Source: Turritopsis dohrnii (Eukaryota; Cnidaria; Hydrozoa; Anthoathecata; Oceaniidae). Taken from it: a DNA stretch of 64,000 bases. The translations under genes and the position numbers were made by a program. Of this stretch, positions 47,275 to 57,874 are shown piece after piece. Under the pieces are notes generated by a model. The model searched no databases and was not told the origin of the DNA. It saw only the letters and a program-made list of their open reading frames with translations. Each line of letters opens with the position of its first letter. The stretch's first letter is position 1. The stretch covers positions 62,001 to 126,000 of the forward strand of contig BQMF02000068.1 in assembly GCA_027922465.2 (NCBI GenBank), given 5' to 3'.

Positions 47275-48240
47275 AGGTGCTCTGAAAAACTGAAAGAGAA
47301 TGGCGGTGACATTAAACTCACGACTGAATGAGCAAGGAATATATTTTGAAATCACTTGACTGGGGTCAAACGTCGTGGTACAACTGCTACAAGAGAGATG
47401 AATCCTGTTCTATAAGAAGAATTGACATTTCCTTGGAAAAGAAAAATTACAAATGCCATTTTTGAACATTAAATTCATGCTGACATGATTTTAAATTTTG
47501 GCCAAACTCCCCTAGCATTCACAGCGCCAAGCAAGACAACTTTCACTGAAAAAAAACTTATTCAATTCCCATTGCCAATGTGGATGATAAACGCCAGATA
47601 ACGCCAGATAACGGTACATTTTGCGCTAATCTTTCTGGTGACTTTTTGCCTATACAATTTATTTATGGAGGTGTTACGGATAGATGCCATACGCGAGTGA
47701 AGTTTCCCGAGTCCTTTCACATCACTCATTGTCAAACCCACTGGCCTAATGAAACCTTTCAAAACCACTGGTCTAATGAGTCCATCGTTATTGAATACTT
47801 AAAAAAGATTGCCCTCCCTTACATTGGAAATGGAAAGCTTCGGACTTGCCAGATAATGCGAAAACTATGCTTATATTTGATGTATTTAAAGGTCAGACAA
47901 CAAGTTCTGCAAATTAACAACTCAAAAGGCAAGATATCGTTGTAATAAATGTTCCTAATAACCACACAAATTTGTTCCAACCTTCGGATATTTCGGTCAA
48001 CGAAAGTGACAAACATTTCCTTACTGGCAAATACCAAGATTGCTGCGCAAACAAAGTTTTCCAGCAATCGAATAACGGTGTACCGGCTTGTGATATCAAA
48101 GTAAACGTCATATTGAGTGTCATGAAGCCATTACACGCAAAAATGGTTGATGCATATGTATGAGCACACTTCAAGCAAGCAAAGAAAACAGTGATTTCCG
48201 TCTTTCAAGAATCTCACTCTGCCGAAGCGGCTGTATAGGA
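47275..48240 (+). pseudogene. decayed DDE_1-family transposase
   Basis: Pieces in several frames keep the order of a pogo-related DDE_1 transposase: LTGVKRRGTTATREM, LNFGQTPLAFTAPSKTTFTE, DDKRQITPDNGTFCANLSGD, FLPIQFIYGGVTDRCHTR, VKFPESFHITHCQTHW, IVIEYLKKIALPYI, and, after a shift near 47940, VINVPNNHTNLFQPSDISV. Stops at about 47325 and 47460 and at least one frameshift break it. The expected third aspartate motif lies in the QPSDISVN piece. Terminal repeats were not identified. Confidence 0.7.
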
Positions 48241-48559
48241 ATCAGCTGACTTACAAAAACTATGCCAGAACCCATTTGAAAATATTGGTATTTAAAAAAC
48301 TGCCTTTGATATGTTTTGTTATTTTTCAAACAAGACTATTTTGAGTTAGTATTTTGTTATGAATTGTTGTTAAATCATGCCAATATTTTGCTTCTTTAAG
48401 CCTGAATACGATAAACTAAACACTTTTTCTAGTAGTGTATATGTATTTCGCCTTTAGTAATTATTTACAACATAGTCCATAAAATCAAAAGATAACATCA
48501 TAAACGATAAAAGTTAGATAACTAATAAATGTCGATCCTAGTTCAGAGTCATCTAGTGG

Positions 48560-51500
48560 AAATAAAATACTAGGCAGGGATCCCAAGAAAGCATCGTGCT
48601 TTATCGTGGGCACCCTTTACAATGTGGTATACGTAGATCTGGTTAAAATAGTGAAATATTTACAGAAAAAAAAGTCTTATCACGTATCTTCAAAAGTCTT
48701 TACAATGTTAAATAAAAGTTACCAATGTTAGGAGTAATACAAGATATGGAAAATTATATACAGATATATAAATAGATATATAACGGAAAAGGGTTTACTT
48801 AAAAAAAGACCTCACTTTCTTGTAGCTGTAGACAAAATTCTTTGCATTGTTTTTTAAATGCACTGTACGGTATATTTTGCAGTTCAATTTTTTGCTTGAG
48901 CAATGAGTTCCATAGTAGTGGTCCTCGATAGTTAATAGAGTACTGACACATTTTCTTAAATATTGTTGGCTTATAAAAGGTGTTTTTCGCTGCCTTTGTA
49001 TTGTATTTGTTTGCAGTTAACCGAAACTGATCTTTAAATATTTCTGGCACATTTGAATATTTGACTCTGTGCATAAATAATAGTGTCTGATAAATATTCA
49101 ATTGATAGACATTTAATAATTTTATTTCTTTCATGAGCGGCTGGGAAGGATAATACTTATCTTTGAAACATATAATTCGGGCCCCATGCTTTTGCCGTCT
49201 ATGTAAAGTCTTAAGTTTGGTCTTGTTGGTACTAGCCCAAGCAATGCATGCATAATTAATGTAGGAGTTTACAAAAGAAAAGTATAATTGTTTCATGCAT
49301 GTTTTATTTACGAATCCTCTAACTTTGTATAATAATCCTAAGTTTTTTGATACTTTGCTTTCAATACAAGTTATGTGATCATTCCACGTCAATTGTTCAT
49401 CTAACAGAACGCCTAAAAAACGCATGACATGTTCTCTTTTGATTACATTGCCGTCGATTGTAAGCCGTGGAAGTTGTAAGGGGATGTCGTCTTGACGTGC
49501 TGATGGATGAAAGAAGCTATATTTTGTTTTTAAAGCATTTAAAGATAACCTATTGGAGTTAAACCATTGTTCAATACTTCTTAATTCGTTACTCATGATT
49601 CTAAATAGTTCTTTAATATCTTTATTAGAATAGAACAAATTCGTATCGTCAGCAAACATAATGGGTTGAATTTTTGCCGATGCCTTATGTAAGTGGTTAA
49701 TGTAAATTAGAAACAATAATGGTCCTAGTATTGACCCCTGAGGTACTCCGCAATCAATCTTCAGTAAGTGCGAAAATGCGTTTTCTCCATAGGAAATGTA
49801 TTGTTTTCTGTTTGATAGATAACTTCTAAACCATTTTAAATAGTTTCCATTTATTCCAAAATAAGACAATTTGGAGAGGAGGATGTCATGATTGACGGTA
49901 TCAAAAGCTTTTTTAAGATCTATAAAAACCCCAAGTGTAAATTTTCTTTCATCAAAAGATTGTAAGATTTCTTTGGTAAGTTGCATGATTGCATGTTCTG
50001 TGGAGCAATGTTTTTGGAACCCAAATTGTTTGTTATATAACAAATTGTTTTCAGTAATGTGAGTGTATACCCTGTTATACATGATCCGTTCTAAGATTTT
50101 TGAGAAGATTGGTAAGATTGATATTGGCCGATAGTTGCTTAGTACTTCTTTTGCTCCTGTTTTAAATGATGGTTTCACTTTGGCAATTTTAAGTTGGTTT
50201 GGAAAGCACCCATGCTGTATGGAAGTTTTAAAGATGTGAAATAGTGGCATTTTTATTTCTTCGTATATTGATTTTACTATGTTTACATGAATCTCGTCAA
50301 AACCATAGGCTTTGTTCTTTTTCAGTGATTGGAAAGCCTCCCATAGTTCATCAAACGTTAATTCTTTATATGGCATCGAAGTATTGCACCAATCCAGATA
50401 TTCAGTAAAATGTTTCTCACTTTGTGGAATTTTAGCTGCTAAGTTACTTCCTACATTAGTATAGTAATTATTGAACTCATTTGCTATTACTTTTTGATCT
50501 AATATTTCCCGATTGTTTATGATTATTTTTCGTGGAAAGTTTTCAATTATTGTTTTAAGTTTTCCGGTTACTTCCTTCATAAGGTTCCAGGTTTTCTTGG
50601 AGTTATAAGCATGAGCTTGGAACTGCGATGAATAATAGTTCTGTTTTGCTTTGTTCTTTAATTTTTCAAAAACGTTTTTATATTCTTTATACTTTTTTTC
50701 ATTGGCATATGTTCTGCGTTTTAAGAACTTCCTATACAACTTTTGTTTTTGTTTAGAAGACTTCAGTAACCCCACCGTAATCCATGGGCTAAGTAAATTT
50801 TTTCGCTTTATAGTTATCTTTGTCAGAGGAAAGTATTTATTGTAAGTTTCGGAAAATTGCTTTAGAAAAATATCATATGAAAGATTAGCGTCCCTTGTGC
50901 TTGTTACTATGGTCCAATCCTTTTCCTTAAGCGCATTTTTGAATTCTGCATTGTTCTTAGCATTAAAAGATCTAATAAACTTTTCAATTTTATCAGGGTA
51001 ATTTGTGTTGTCTATGTTTTGATCAACAATGAAAACAGGAAAATGATCGGTAAGATCTGTCTTGATTATTCCCGAAAGAGTATTTTGATAAATGAAAGAA
51101 TTGATGTAGATGTGGTCTAGACATGATATTTTGTTTTTACCAATTCTTGTTCCTCGGTTAACTATTGACATCACACCCTTGCTTAACATGAAGTCAATGA
51201 ACGTTTTTACAGTTCTATTAGTTGAGTAGTCAAGACTATTGATATTAAAGTCTCCTAAGAAAAACATCTTTTTACTTTCTTTTGCTGTTCGATTGAAAAT
51301 TACTGACATGTGCTTTTTGAAAAGCATCATATTTCCATTTGGTGGCCTATAACAGGTTGTCACGATGGTGTTCTTTTTTTGTTTGTTTAGAATTTCTATA
51401 CATAACATTTCGGCATTTTCATTACACGTTGAAAGTTCTGTTCTTTGCTTAAAATTGAGTTCTTTTTTAATAAAAACGCAAAGCCCTCCTCCTCGTTTAT

Positions 51501-51897
51501 TATTTCTTTTTTGATGCACTACGTCGTATTCGGGTAAAAGGAAGTTAGAATCTCTTATCAGTTCATCGGAAGACCACGTTTCTGACACACAGATCATGCT
51601 AAATTTATGCTGAATCTCATGTAACATTAACTTAAATTGCTCAAAGTTCTTACTCATGCTCCGAATATTGACATGCAGAATGGAAAAATAATTTTCTTTA
51701 CACTTCTCTGTCAGGTCACGTTTGGCTTGATCAATAGACACATATTCAGCATCAAGTTTTAAAAAATCTTCACGAAAAAAGTTTTTATCTGGATCATGAC
51801 TATCACTAATTAACACACTGTCTTGGTTGGAAAAAGGATTAAAACTGTCTCTCTGTTGTGACGTCATTTTAGTTGAGAGCCAAAGGAGTGGTGTCAT
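48560..51897 (-). mobile_element. non-LTR retrotransposon (LINE), 3' part with intact ORF2
   Basis: The coding frame ends at 48799; the AT-rich sequence to about 48560 is probably its 3' UTR. No ORF1 or clear target duplication was recognised. The 5' end abuts the terminal inverted repeat of the transposon starting at 51881, so the two insertions overlap or adjoin there. Confidence 0.7.
48799..51897 (-). CDS. LINE ORF2: endonuclease-reverse transcriptase
   Basis: An uninterrupted 1032-codon frame. Residues about 70-290 are an apurinic-type endonuclease (ILHVNIRSM, ICVSETW, FLGDFNINSLDY, LDHIYIN, DLTDHFPVF). Residues about 500-780 are the reverse transcriptase (YRPISILPIFSKILERIMYN, FIDLKKAFDTVNHDILL, GVPQGSILGPLLFLIYINHL and the catalytic FADDTNLF at about 748). 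A C-terminal domain of about 200 aa follows. The pattern fits the CR1/jockey group; the exact clade cannot be told by eye. The true start may be the second methionine (MTSQQRDSFN), because the first ten codons overlap the neighbouring transposon end (CCACTCCTTT). No stop or frameshift is seen, so it may be recent or active. Confidence 0.9.
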   Translation of the reverse strand: MTPLLWLSTKMTSQQRDSFNPFSNQDSVLISDSHDPDKNFFREDFLKLDAEYVSIDQAKRDLTEKCKENYFSILHVNIRSMSKNFEQFKLMLHEIQHKFSMICVSETWSSDELIRDSNFLLPEYDVVHQKRNNKRGGGLCVFIKKELNFKQRTELSTCNENAEMLCIEILNKQKKNTIVTTCYRPPNGNMMLFKKHMSVIFNRTAKESKKMFFLGDFNINSLDYSTNRTVKTFIDFMLSKGVMSIVNRGTRIGKNKISCLDHIYINSFIYQNTLSGIIKTDLTDHFPVFIVDQNIDNTNYPDKIEKFIRSFNAKNNAEFKNALKEKDWTIVTSTRDANLSYDIFLKQFSETYNKYFPLTKITIKRKNLLSPWITVGLLKSSKQKQKLYRKFLKRRTYANEKKYKEYKNVFEKLKNKAKQNYYSSQFQAHAYNSKKTWNLMKEVTGKLKTIIENFPRKIIINNREILDQKVIANEFNNYYTNVGSNLAAKIPQSEKHFTEYLDWCNTSMPYKELTFDELWEAFQSLKKNKAYGFDEIHVNIVKSIYEEIKMPLFHIFKTSIQHGCFPNQLKIAKVKPSFKTGAKEVLSNYRPISILPIFSKILERIMYNRVYTHITENNLLYNKQFGFQKHCSTEHAIMQLTKEILQSFDERKFTLGVFIDLKKAFDTVNHDILLSKLSYFGINGNYLKWFRSYLSNRKQYISYGENAFSHLLKIDCGVPQGSILGPLLFLIYINHLHKASAKIQPIMFADDTNLFYSNKDIKELFRIMSNELRSIEQWFNSNRLSLNALKTKYSFFHPSARQDDIPLQLPRLTIDGNVIKREHVMRFLGVLLDEQLTWNDHITCIESKVSKNLGLLYKVRGFVNKTCMKQLYFSFVNSYINYACIAWASTNKTKLKTLHRRQKHGARIICFKDKYYPSQPLMKEIKLLNVYQLNIYQTLLFMHRVKYSNVPEIFKDQFRLTANKYNTKAAKNTFYKPTIFKKMCQYSINYRGPLLWNSLLKQKIELQNIPYSAFKKQCKEFCLQLQESEVFF

Positions 51898-52162
51898 GAA
51901 AATTTGAAAAAAATTTTTTTCTTCGGATATCCCTTGTTTTAATGTAGATACTACAAAATAAATTTAATTTGGAAAAAAAAAAGTATTTTTTTCGCAATAA
52001 AATGCCACTTTAAAACATAGGCTTAAAACGCTGAATGAATTAGTAATAATTATGTGACGTCATTGAAGAAGTTATATTCAGTGTTGATGCAATGTTTTAC
52101 ATTCAAATTGAGCGAGTGTTCTTTGAAATTCAAGCAATAACTAAGTATTTTTTTTAAATCTA

Positions 52163-52375
52163 ATGAAAAACATGGTTATTTGTGCTGCTGTGGGATGTGA
52201 CAGTGACTCAACCAAAGGACAGAACATTAGTTTGTTTAGATTACCTAAAATTCATATTTAAAAAAAATATGGATTTCAAAGTTGAAGCGAGGCCAATCTT
52301 CCATCTTTACGTCACTTACATTTTAAAGAATCATGTTTTGGAAGAAATTTGACGGTAAACATGTTATAAGGAGTT
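52163..52375 (+). pseudogene. THAP zinc-finger relic
   Basis: From ATG 52163 the frame reads MKNMVICAAVGCDSDSTKGQ then NISLFRLPK, the start of a THAP C2CH DNA-binding domain. TAA at about 52259 and TGA at about 52285 interrupt it, but the same frame continues to HLHFKESCFGRN, the counterpart of the usual C-x-LHF-x4-F end. One zinc-binding cysteine is replaced (arginine or histidine). It sits about 280 bp inside the left end of the transposon. Confidence 0.6.
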
Positions 52376-53155
52376 TTACTTTAATGTTTTATCTACACTT
52401 TTCGTTATACGTAGGTGAACTTTTACTTTCTGTGTGCAAGTGTTTTTTCGATTTTTGTTTTCGTGTTTCTCTTCGAACTGGGCATTTGAATATTATTCCG
52501 TTTCACCGATTATTTCATTATTGTTTTCATAGAATGAGCTATTGATTCTTGAACTCCTGCACTGAAAACGGAAAATTGGAAAAACGTTAACTTTCAATAT
52601 ATGAATTTTACTACGATATCAATGATCAACTCAATATTGCATGTATTTTTTTTTCGTTTTAGTCAGGGCGCTCACGTAAAAAAAATCAAATAACAAAACA
52701 TTTTTTGCGGACAATTTACCATCTTCAAAACTAGATACAATAAATTATGAAGATTACGAAATGAACTGTTGTTTCACTCATTTCGACCGAAAATGTGTTT
52801 TAATAACTAATTTTGAGTTGTTCAAATATCCACAATGTTTCGCCATTTTTTCTCTTCTCTCTTTGTTCTTTCTATAAATTAATTATGTTTACATAAAAAC
52901 TCGAAAGATATAGACGGGGGTAAAGCTGAGAAGCTTTTCTCAATATCACAATGTTTTTTTCCAAACAGTTGAAAAAAATAATTAACAATTATTTAAATTC
53001 TAATCATTAAACTTACAGTTATATTTTTTACGGCAAATACATAGAATCTTATTAAAATTATGATGAAGTTTATTTATATTCACCCCCGGCCTAATTTTCA
53101 TCGTTTATCGCGGGAAATGTATGAACACAAAAAAATTATTAGGAGTATGTTTATG

Positions 53156-53445
53156 TGACAGGATTCAAACACTACATAATTACGGTCAAAACACTTATAA
53201 AAGTATTTGAACAAATGAGGCTAAGCCTGAACCTTACCCTCACTAACCCAGACACATTTCACAAGGTTTACACCGTAAAGTTTAATGTTTGAATCCTGTC
53301 CCATAAACTGTATGTTAGAGAAAAAACTTGTGTACATATGGTTCGTGTGTCAAATTGCAACCAGGGTCGGGCTTAGCCTCATTTGTTCAAACATAGTTGT
53401 AAGTATTTTCACCGTTTAAATGTAATGGTTGCAATTTGACACATG
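53156..53445. repeat. compound foldback repeat
   Basis: Three interleaved inverted pairs: GACAGGATTCAAACAC with GTTTGAATCCTGTC, GAACAAATGAGGCTAAGCC with GGCTTAGCCTCATTTGTTC, and GTGTCAAATTGCAACC with GGTTGCAATTTGACAC. It lies inside the THAP-type transposon. Just after it, 53481-53717 is an open frame (residues include LINICSGLEAPEAFKND) that I cannot assign and that may be a transposase exon. Confidence 0.5.
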
Positions 53446-53924
53446 AACCTTCTCGTAAGTATTAAGTATTCCTGTAATCAATGCCATGGAACGTGGCAGT
53501 GGAAGTCACATCCAATGGGGGTAATCCATTCGACCAAAGAAGTTGTTTAATCAATATCTGTTCTGGACTGGAGGCACCAGAGGCGTTTAAGAATGATTTA
53601 CCATTCAACATTCGGCAGGAGGAAGAAAGGATCAAAGACTGTGAAGAATCGATTGATATCCCAAGAAAAGTCATTTTACAATCCAAAAACTTATTCGGCG
53701 ATGGTTGCCAAAAATAATAATTGTTCTTTTACTCAACGTTTTCCTTTTAATTAAAGGTTATTTGCGAATCACCAAGACACAAAGGTGTTTGTGTTTAGCA
53801 TGCTGGTACGTTCCATCTTATACGTTACAATCTGTAACGTAAATCATGCACGTTTTTTGAAAATCACTACAACCAAAATCACTCCTCCACCACAAAAGTT
53901 TCATTTCCTTAAGGTACTGTTATC

Positions 53925-54175
53925 AATAAAGGTCCTGCGAAGGAGGTCCTAGAGCATTTAAAGTCCCCGTTTGGGCCACGGAAGCTGAATGACAGAGAAC
54001 GCTCAACTAGACAACCATCCTAGACATAATTCCTACTCTCTTGCTGAGTGCTGAGCAAAGAGAGATTGATTCACACTGTTACAGTTGCTGGCATGACTCG
54101 GTCGGGGATTGAACCCGTGACCTCCCCAACAGGAAGCTAGCACTCTACCACAAGTCTACCAGTCATTTTAAAAAT
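53925..54175 (-). repeat. tRNA-derived SINE, minus strand
   Basis: On the minus strand the head reads TGGTAGAGTGCTAGCTTCCT (A box) and, about 35 bp on, CACGGGTTCAATCCCCGACC (B box). The body follows toward 53925 with CACAGTGTGAATCAATCTC-like sequence. The head resembles a tRNA but the 5' end does not pair, so it is not a tRNA gene. Confidence 0.6.
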
Positions 54176-54683
54176 CAATTGATGGTAAATTTCAAATACC
54201 ATCTCCAAATGACCATGGTTGGAAACTCTTCGAGCGAGTCGTTTCTATAGAATGGCTACTTTTACCACCAGCCCCTGACGATGTACTTACACGCTTTTTA
54301 TTTTATAAGAATACGCTTTATAATAATGTTCAAGATGAAATTTGCCAAAAAGTTAAGAAAGTTTTAAGAATATTGCCATCTTAAGATTATGTGAGCACGA
54401 AATTTATTTTTCATTTTATTGATTTTGTTTTATAAGTAGGTGCTATTTTTGTAATTATCAATGTAAACATTCTCTCACGTGGCTCTCCATTGCTGCAGGT
54501 GCTATGTTTAACCCTTTTTTGCCTTTTGAGTTTTTTGTTTCTGGGAAAAAAAGGTTAGGTACGGCCTTAAGAATGTCTTAAGAATATATTAAGATGATTT
54601 TGACTAAAAAGTTAAGAATGTTCATCATGAAACGAAAAAAACACCCTTCTTATAAAAAGAAAAACTATTTACTTGTTTACGTT

Positions 54684-54916
54684 CGTTGTTGTTGTTGTTG
54701 TTTTTATTGCGTTTGGTTATTTCTTGCAAATGCAAGAAAAGTGGGTGTATGAGAGCTAGTTGTGCTTGTTCTTCGCATGGAATACCATGCACAGATTTTT
54801 GAGGCTGTAAAGATGTATGTGAAAACGTTCGTAACACTGTCGATACAGACGAAGGCTATGACTCAGACGAAGACAATGACAGTCTAGATGATGATGTAAA
54901 TGATGTAAATAATTAA
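54684..54916 (+). pseudogene. Cys-rich (CXC-like) transposase tail with one stop
   Basis: The frame reads CKCKKSGCMRASCACSSHG, IPCTDF, stop (TGA), GCKDVCENVRN, then an acidic end DTDEGYDSDEDNDSL and a TAA. The stop stands where a cysteine is expected in CxC spacing, so TGC/TGT to TGA is likely. Cys-rich tails of this form end many cnidarian transposon proteins. Confidence 0.5.
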
Positions 54917-55369
54917 TTTTTCTAGTTTGTTCATATTTGTAAATATTTTTGTACATAATACTATCATAACTAAAATAAACGTATAAAACGTTTAAACTAA
55001 TCTACCTTTAGTAGTGACGTCATCTGTATAAAAATAAATTGATCATAACTTCTTAAATATTAATTTTCAGAACATGTTTTATATGTCTAAAATGCTTAGA
55101 ATTTCAAGCTGTTTCTATTGATATAATTATTTTTCAAAAAATCAACAAAAAAAAAATTTGTTTGCACTGGATCTGATGACGTCATGTAAAATTTGGGAAT
55201 TTGCCCAAAAGTATCCGATTTTGCTAATTAGAAATTTGACAACACGTCATTTCGTTATTAGGAGGGTCTCTTTGAGCAATTCCAATAGGTTGTAAATTGT
55301 CCGCAGACCGCCATATTTTTAATTACGTGAGCGCCCTGACTATTTTGATTTGTACAAAAAATTATTTTG

Positions 55370-55625
55370 AAATTTATCGTCTTCGATCGCATAAACTTCT
55401 TTGCAACACATTTGCATCACTGTTTGTTGCCAACTCTCTCCGGTAAAGCATTTTCGTCATCAAAATCATCATCCGGACTTCTTCATGTTCTTTACAGCAA
55501 CTGGGTCAAAACTATACTGCTCAAACCGCTAAAATTCTTTGTGAAATCCTTTAATAAAACTCATTGCTACATTCTTCATCTTCGCTGAGAACATCTGATT
55601 CCTCTTCACTTGAATTCTCACTCAT
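55370..55625 (-). pseudogene. P2X7R-C-like domain relic, frameshifted
   Basis: Starts MSENSSEEESDVLSEDEE at 55625, stops after 24 codons, then continues in other frames with DDDFDDENALPERVGNKQ, a stop in place of the usual tryptophan, CKC, and MQMCCKEVYAIEDDKF. The order acidic leader, R-x-GN-x2-WCxC, CC-x-E is that of the P2X7-receptor intracellular-domain family that occurs in animal transposons. At least two frameshifts. Confidence 0.45.
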
Positions 55626-55898
55626 GATTTTTGAAAACATGAGAAACTAATACGCTCCTTTGCACTGACATAACAAGTCAAAATAAATGAAACTTCTTCA
55701 ATGACGTCACAGGCTTTTCATCAGAAAAAAAGACGGGGGTTTATAAAAAAATTAAAAACTCAATATCTTCGGAAGTAAAACGGTTTTTAAAAAAGCTTTA
55801 ACGCAGGTTAACTATACAATTTTTAAACTAAAGTTTGTCATAAAATTTGAAATGACGATACCACTCCTTTAAATGAGATATCTCAGACATTAACTAGT

Positions 55899-56940
55899 TC
55901 ACTTTCTTAAAGTCACGAGTAAAAATCTTATCATACTGAAGGACAGCATATTTACCTTTCTTACGCAATTCCAAGACTTGCATCCATTTTTTTTTCGAAT
56001 TTCAACAGTTTCTCTTGAAAAATCTTCGTAGACATATACTCCAGTCCCTTTGAGCATGGAGGTATAAAACAGAAGGAGAACGAACTCAAAATCTGCTATT
56101 GTACTATCCGTGATGCGCTGCATTGTTTAAGTCCTCAGTGTGTAATAACATATAATTGCTATCATCTTGCATAATTTTTATAATTTTGGCGTTCTTGCGT
56201 GAAAATTTCGTTCATATCAATTCTCCAATGTGATTAAAGATCGTTAGGGTAAAGTTCTTAGCATGCATAATCTGTAGGAATTGGGAGAATTATGCAAAAA
56301 CATCACAAATATGCAACGAAAACATTGCAACTTTAGGTCTATATATCTCGTGATCCCCTCAAGCAGTTTCGCCGAGCTTCAGTTTTTGAAGAGAGAATAA
56401 TCCTAAGTTTTTGCACGTACCGCGGCACTATCGAGGCGCATTTAAGTCAGAAGATATGTAGATTGGAACTTATACATGAATTACGCGATATCTTCAACTC
56501 TGTATAAAAACATAGATTTTCATTTGTTTCTCAAGGAAGCTTTAGGTTTAATAATCTGCTTGTCACTATGCAGCAAGTTGATCCGTTGTTATAATGGATG
56601 ATATTTGGTTTTTAAATTGTCGTTAATTTTTAAAAAAGTATTCGTTTCACCGACAACCAGCCGAAAGCGCATCACGGATGACATCAAAGTGATACCGCAA
56701 TGAATAGAATAGTCATTATCTGAATAATAGAAAAATAAGAGTTCGTTCTCCTTCTGTTTTATACCTCCATGCTTTGAGTCGATTTGAATTTTCCATTATT
56801 TTTTCCTTGTCCTTATAATTCAATAATTTCAACACGATTGTTCTGGGTTTGTCTTCACTCTGTTTCGTTTTTGTTCGATGAGCTCTTTCAACGATGATCA
56901 GGTGTTGTAGTTTTAAGTTTTCACGGAAAATCTTGTGCAC
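55899..56940 (-). pseudogene. L1-ORF1-like (Transposase_22) fragments split by inversion
   Basis: Fragment one, 56940 to about 56770: NLKLQHLIIVERAHRTKT then KPRTIVLKLLNYKDKEKIME, a typical L1 ORF1p RNA-binding core. Fragment two, about 56060-55970: GTGVYVYEDFSRETVEIRKK, the following part of the same domain. Between them lies a segment bounded by inverted copies of CATGGAGGTATAAAACAGAA (56055 and 56771), showing a foldback insertion or rearrangement. 56940-57870 shows nothing recognisable. Confidence 0.55.
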
Positions 56941-57874
56941 CTTTTCTTCCGTTTCCTGCCAGTTCTCATTTTCGTTTTCCTATCCTAAATAAGCCAAAAC
57001 AACAGTAAAAAAATTAACGCCACTTTTGCTTGATTTTTCTTGATTTTTCGGCCTATTTTACGCCGGTCCTAATTCCGCCACTCACCAAAAATAACGCCAG
57101 TACGGACTGACGTTATATAAGGGCCGATAAGGTAATAAAATCAGATCATCATCTTCATCACAAACATGCTAACATTTTGTATCACGCGGCAAAAATAGTT
57201 ACTTTCAAAGTTTGGACAAAATGGACTTGAAAGCTCCATATACACTGTCAGTGGCGTAACTGAATTAAACTTAGGACAGGTGCGTTTTTCACATGTTTGG
57301 GCTTAAAACAAATAATCTACTAAAGCAATATCACACTTCATATCAACGCACAAGTTTTATGCAATTTTGTTGACAAGTAATAAATGATTTATTATAACTT
57401 TAGTAAAAAGAATATCACATGAAAATATTGCTTGGTAAGAAAAAAAGTTAAACTTAGTTTGAGGGCGGTGTGATCACACCCAACGCACCCCGCCAGTTAT
57501 GCCACTGAACTCGACAGCAGCAGCAGGAGCGCGGCAACAGTGGCGCCCGTGTGTATATCAACCGCCTTCACGCCCTAGATATTATTTTGACTCGAAAGTG
57601 AAACAAGGAGGACATTATTATTTTGTTTGGAAGATTTTGTTTTTTTTTGCCCATATCATAATGTCGTGACCTAAAATGATTTCAGTTGGACTACGTTTCG
57701 AAAGAACCGTCTCTCATCATTAGACCCGATGAAAAATGTTGGCAATTAGTTTTAGTCTGAAGATATTAGGGACCTGCATGCTTGAAGGCTATTTTTGATT
57801 TTTGTGTGTCGGATTGAAATGTTTTTTATTTATATAGATGCTTAGAGTTATTCATATTACTTTTGAAATTTTAG

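Larger units (their letters stand above)
51881..55869. mobile_element. decayed THAP-type DNA transposon, possibly two-gene
   Basis: Ends AAAGGAGTGGTGTCATGAAA and TGACGATACCACTCCTTT are imperfect inverted repeats. A second internal pair, TGTGACGTCATTGAAGAAGT (52053) and ACTTCTTCAATGACGTCACA (55691), confirms the symmetry. The plus strand carries a THAP relic near the left and a Cys-rich tail at 54684-54910. The minus strand carries a broken P2X7R-C-like frame from 55625. A SINE and a foldback are inserted inside. THAP plus TIRs fits Kolobok or P-type elements; a TTTAA follows the right end. Confidence 0.6.

Noticed and set aside
54090..54175. tRNA gene on the minus strand
   Set aside because: Good B box and tRNA-like look, but the acceptor stem does not pair and it is the head of a longer repeat.
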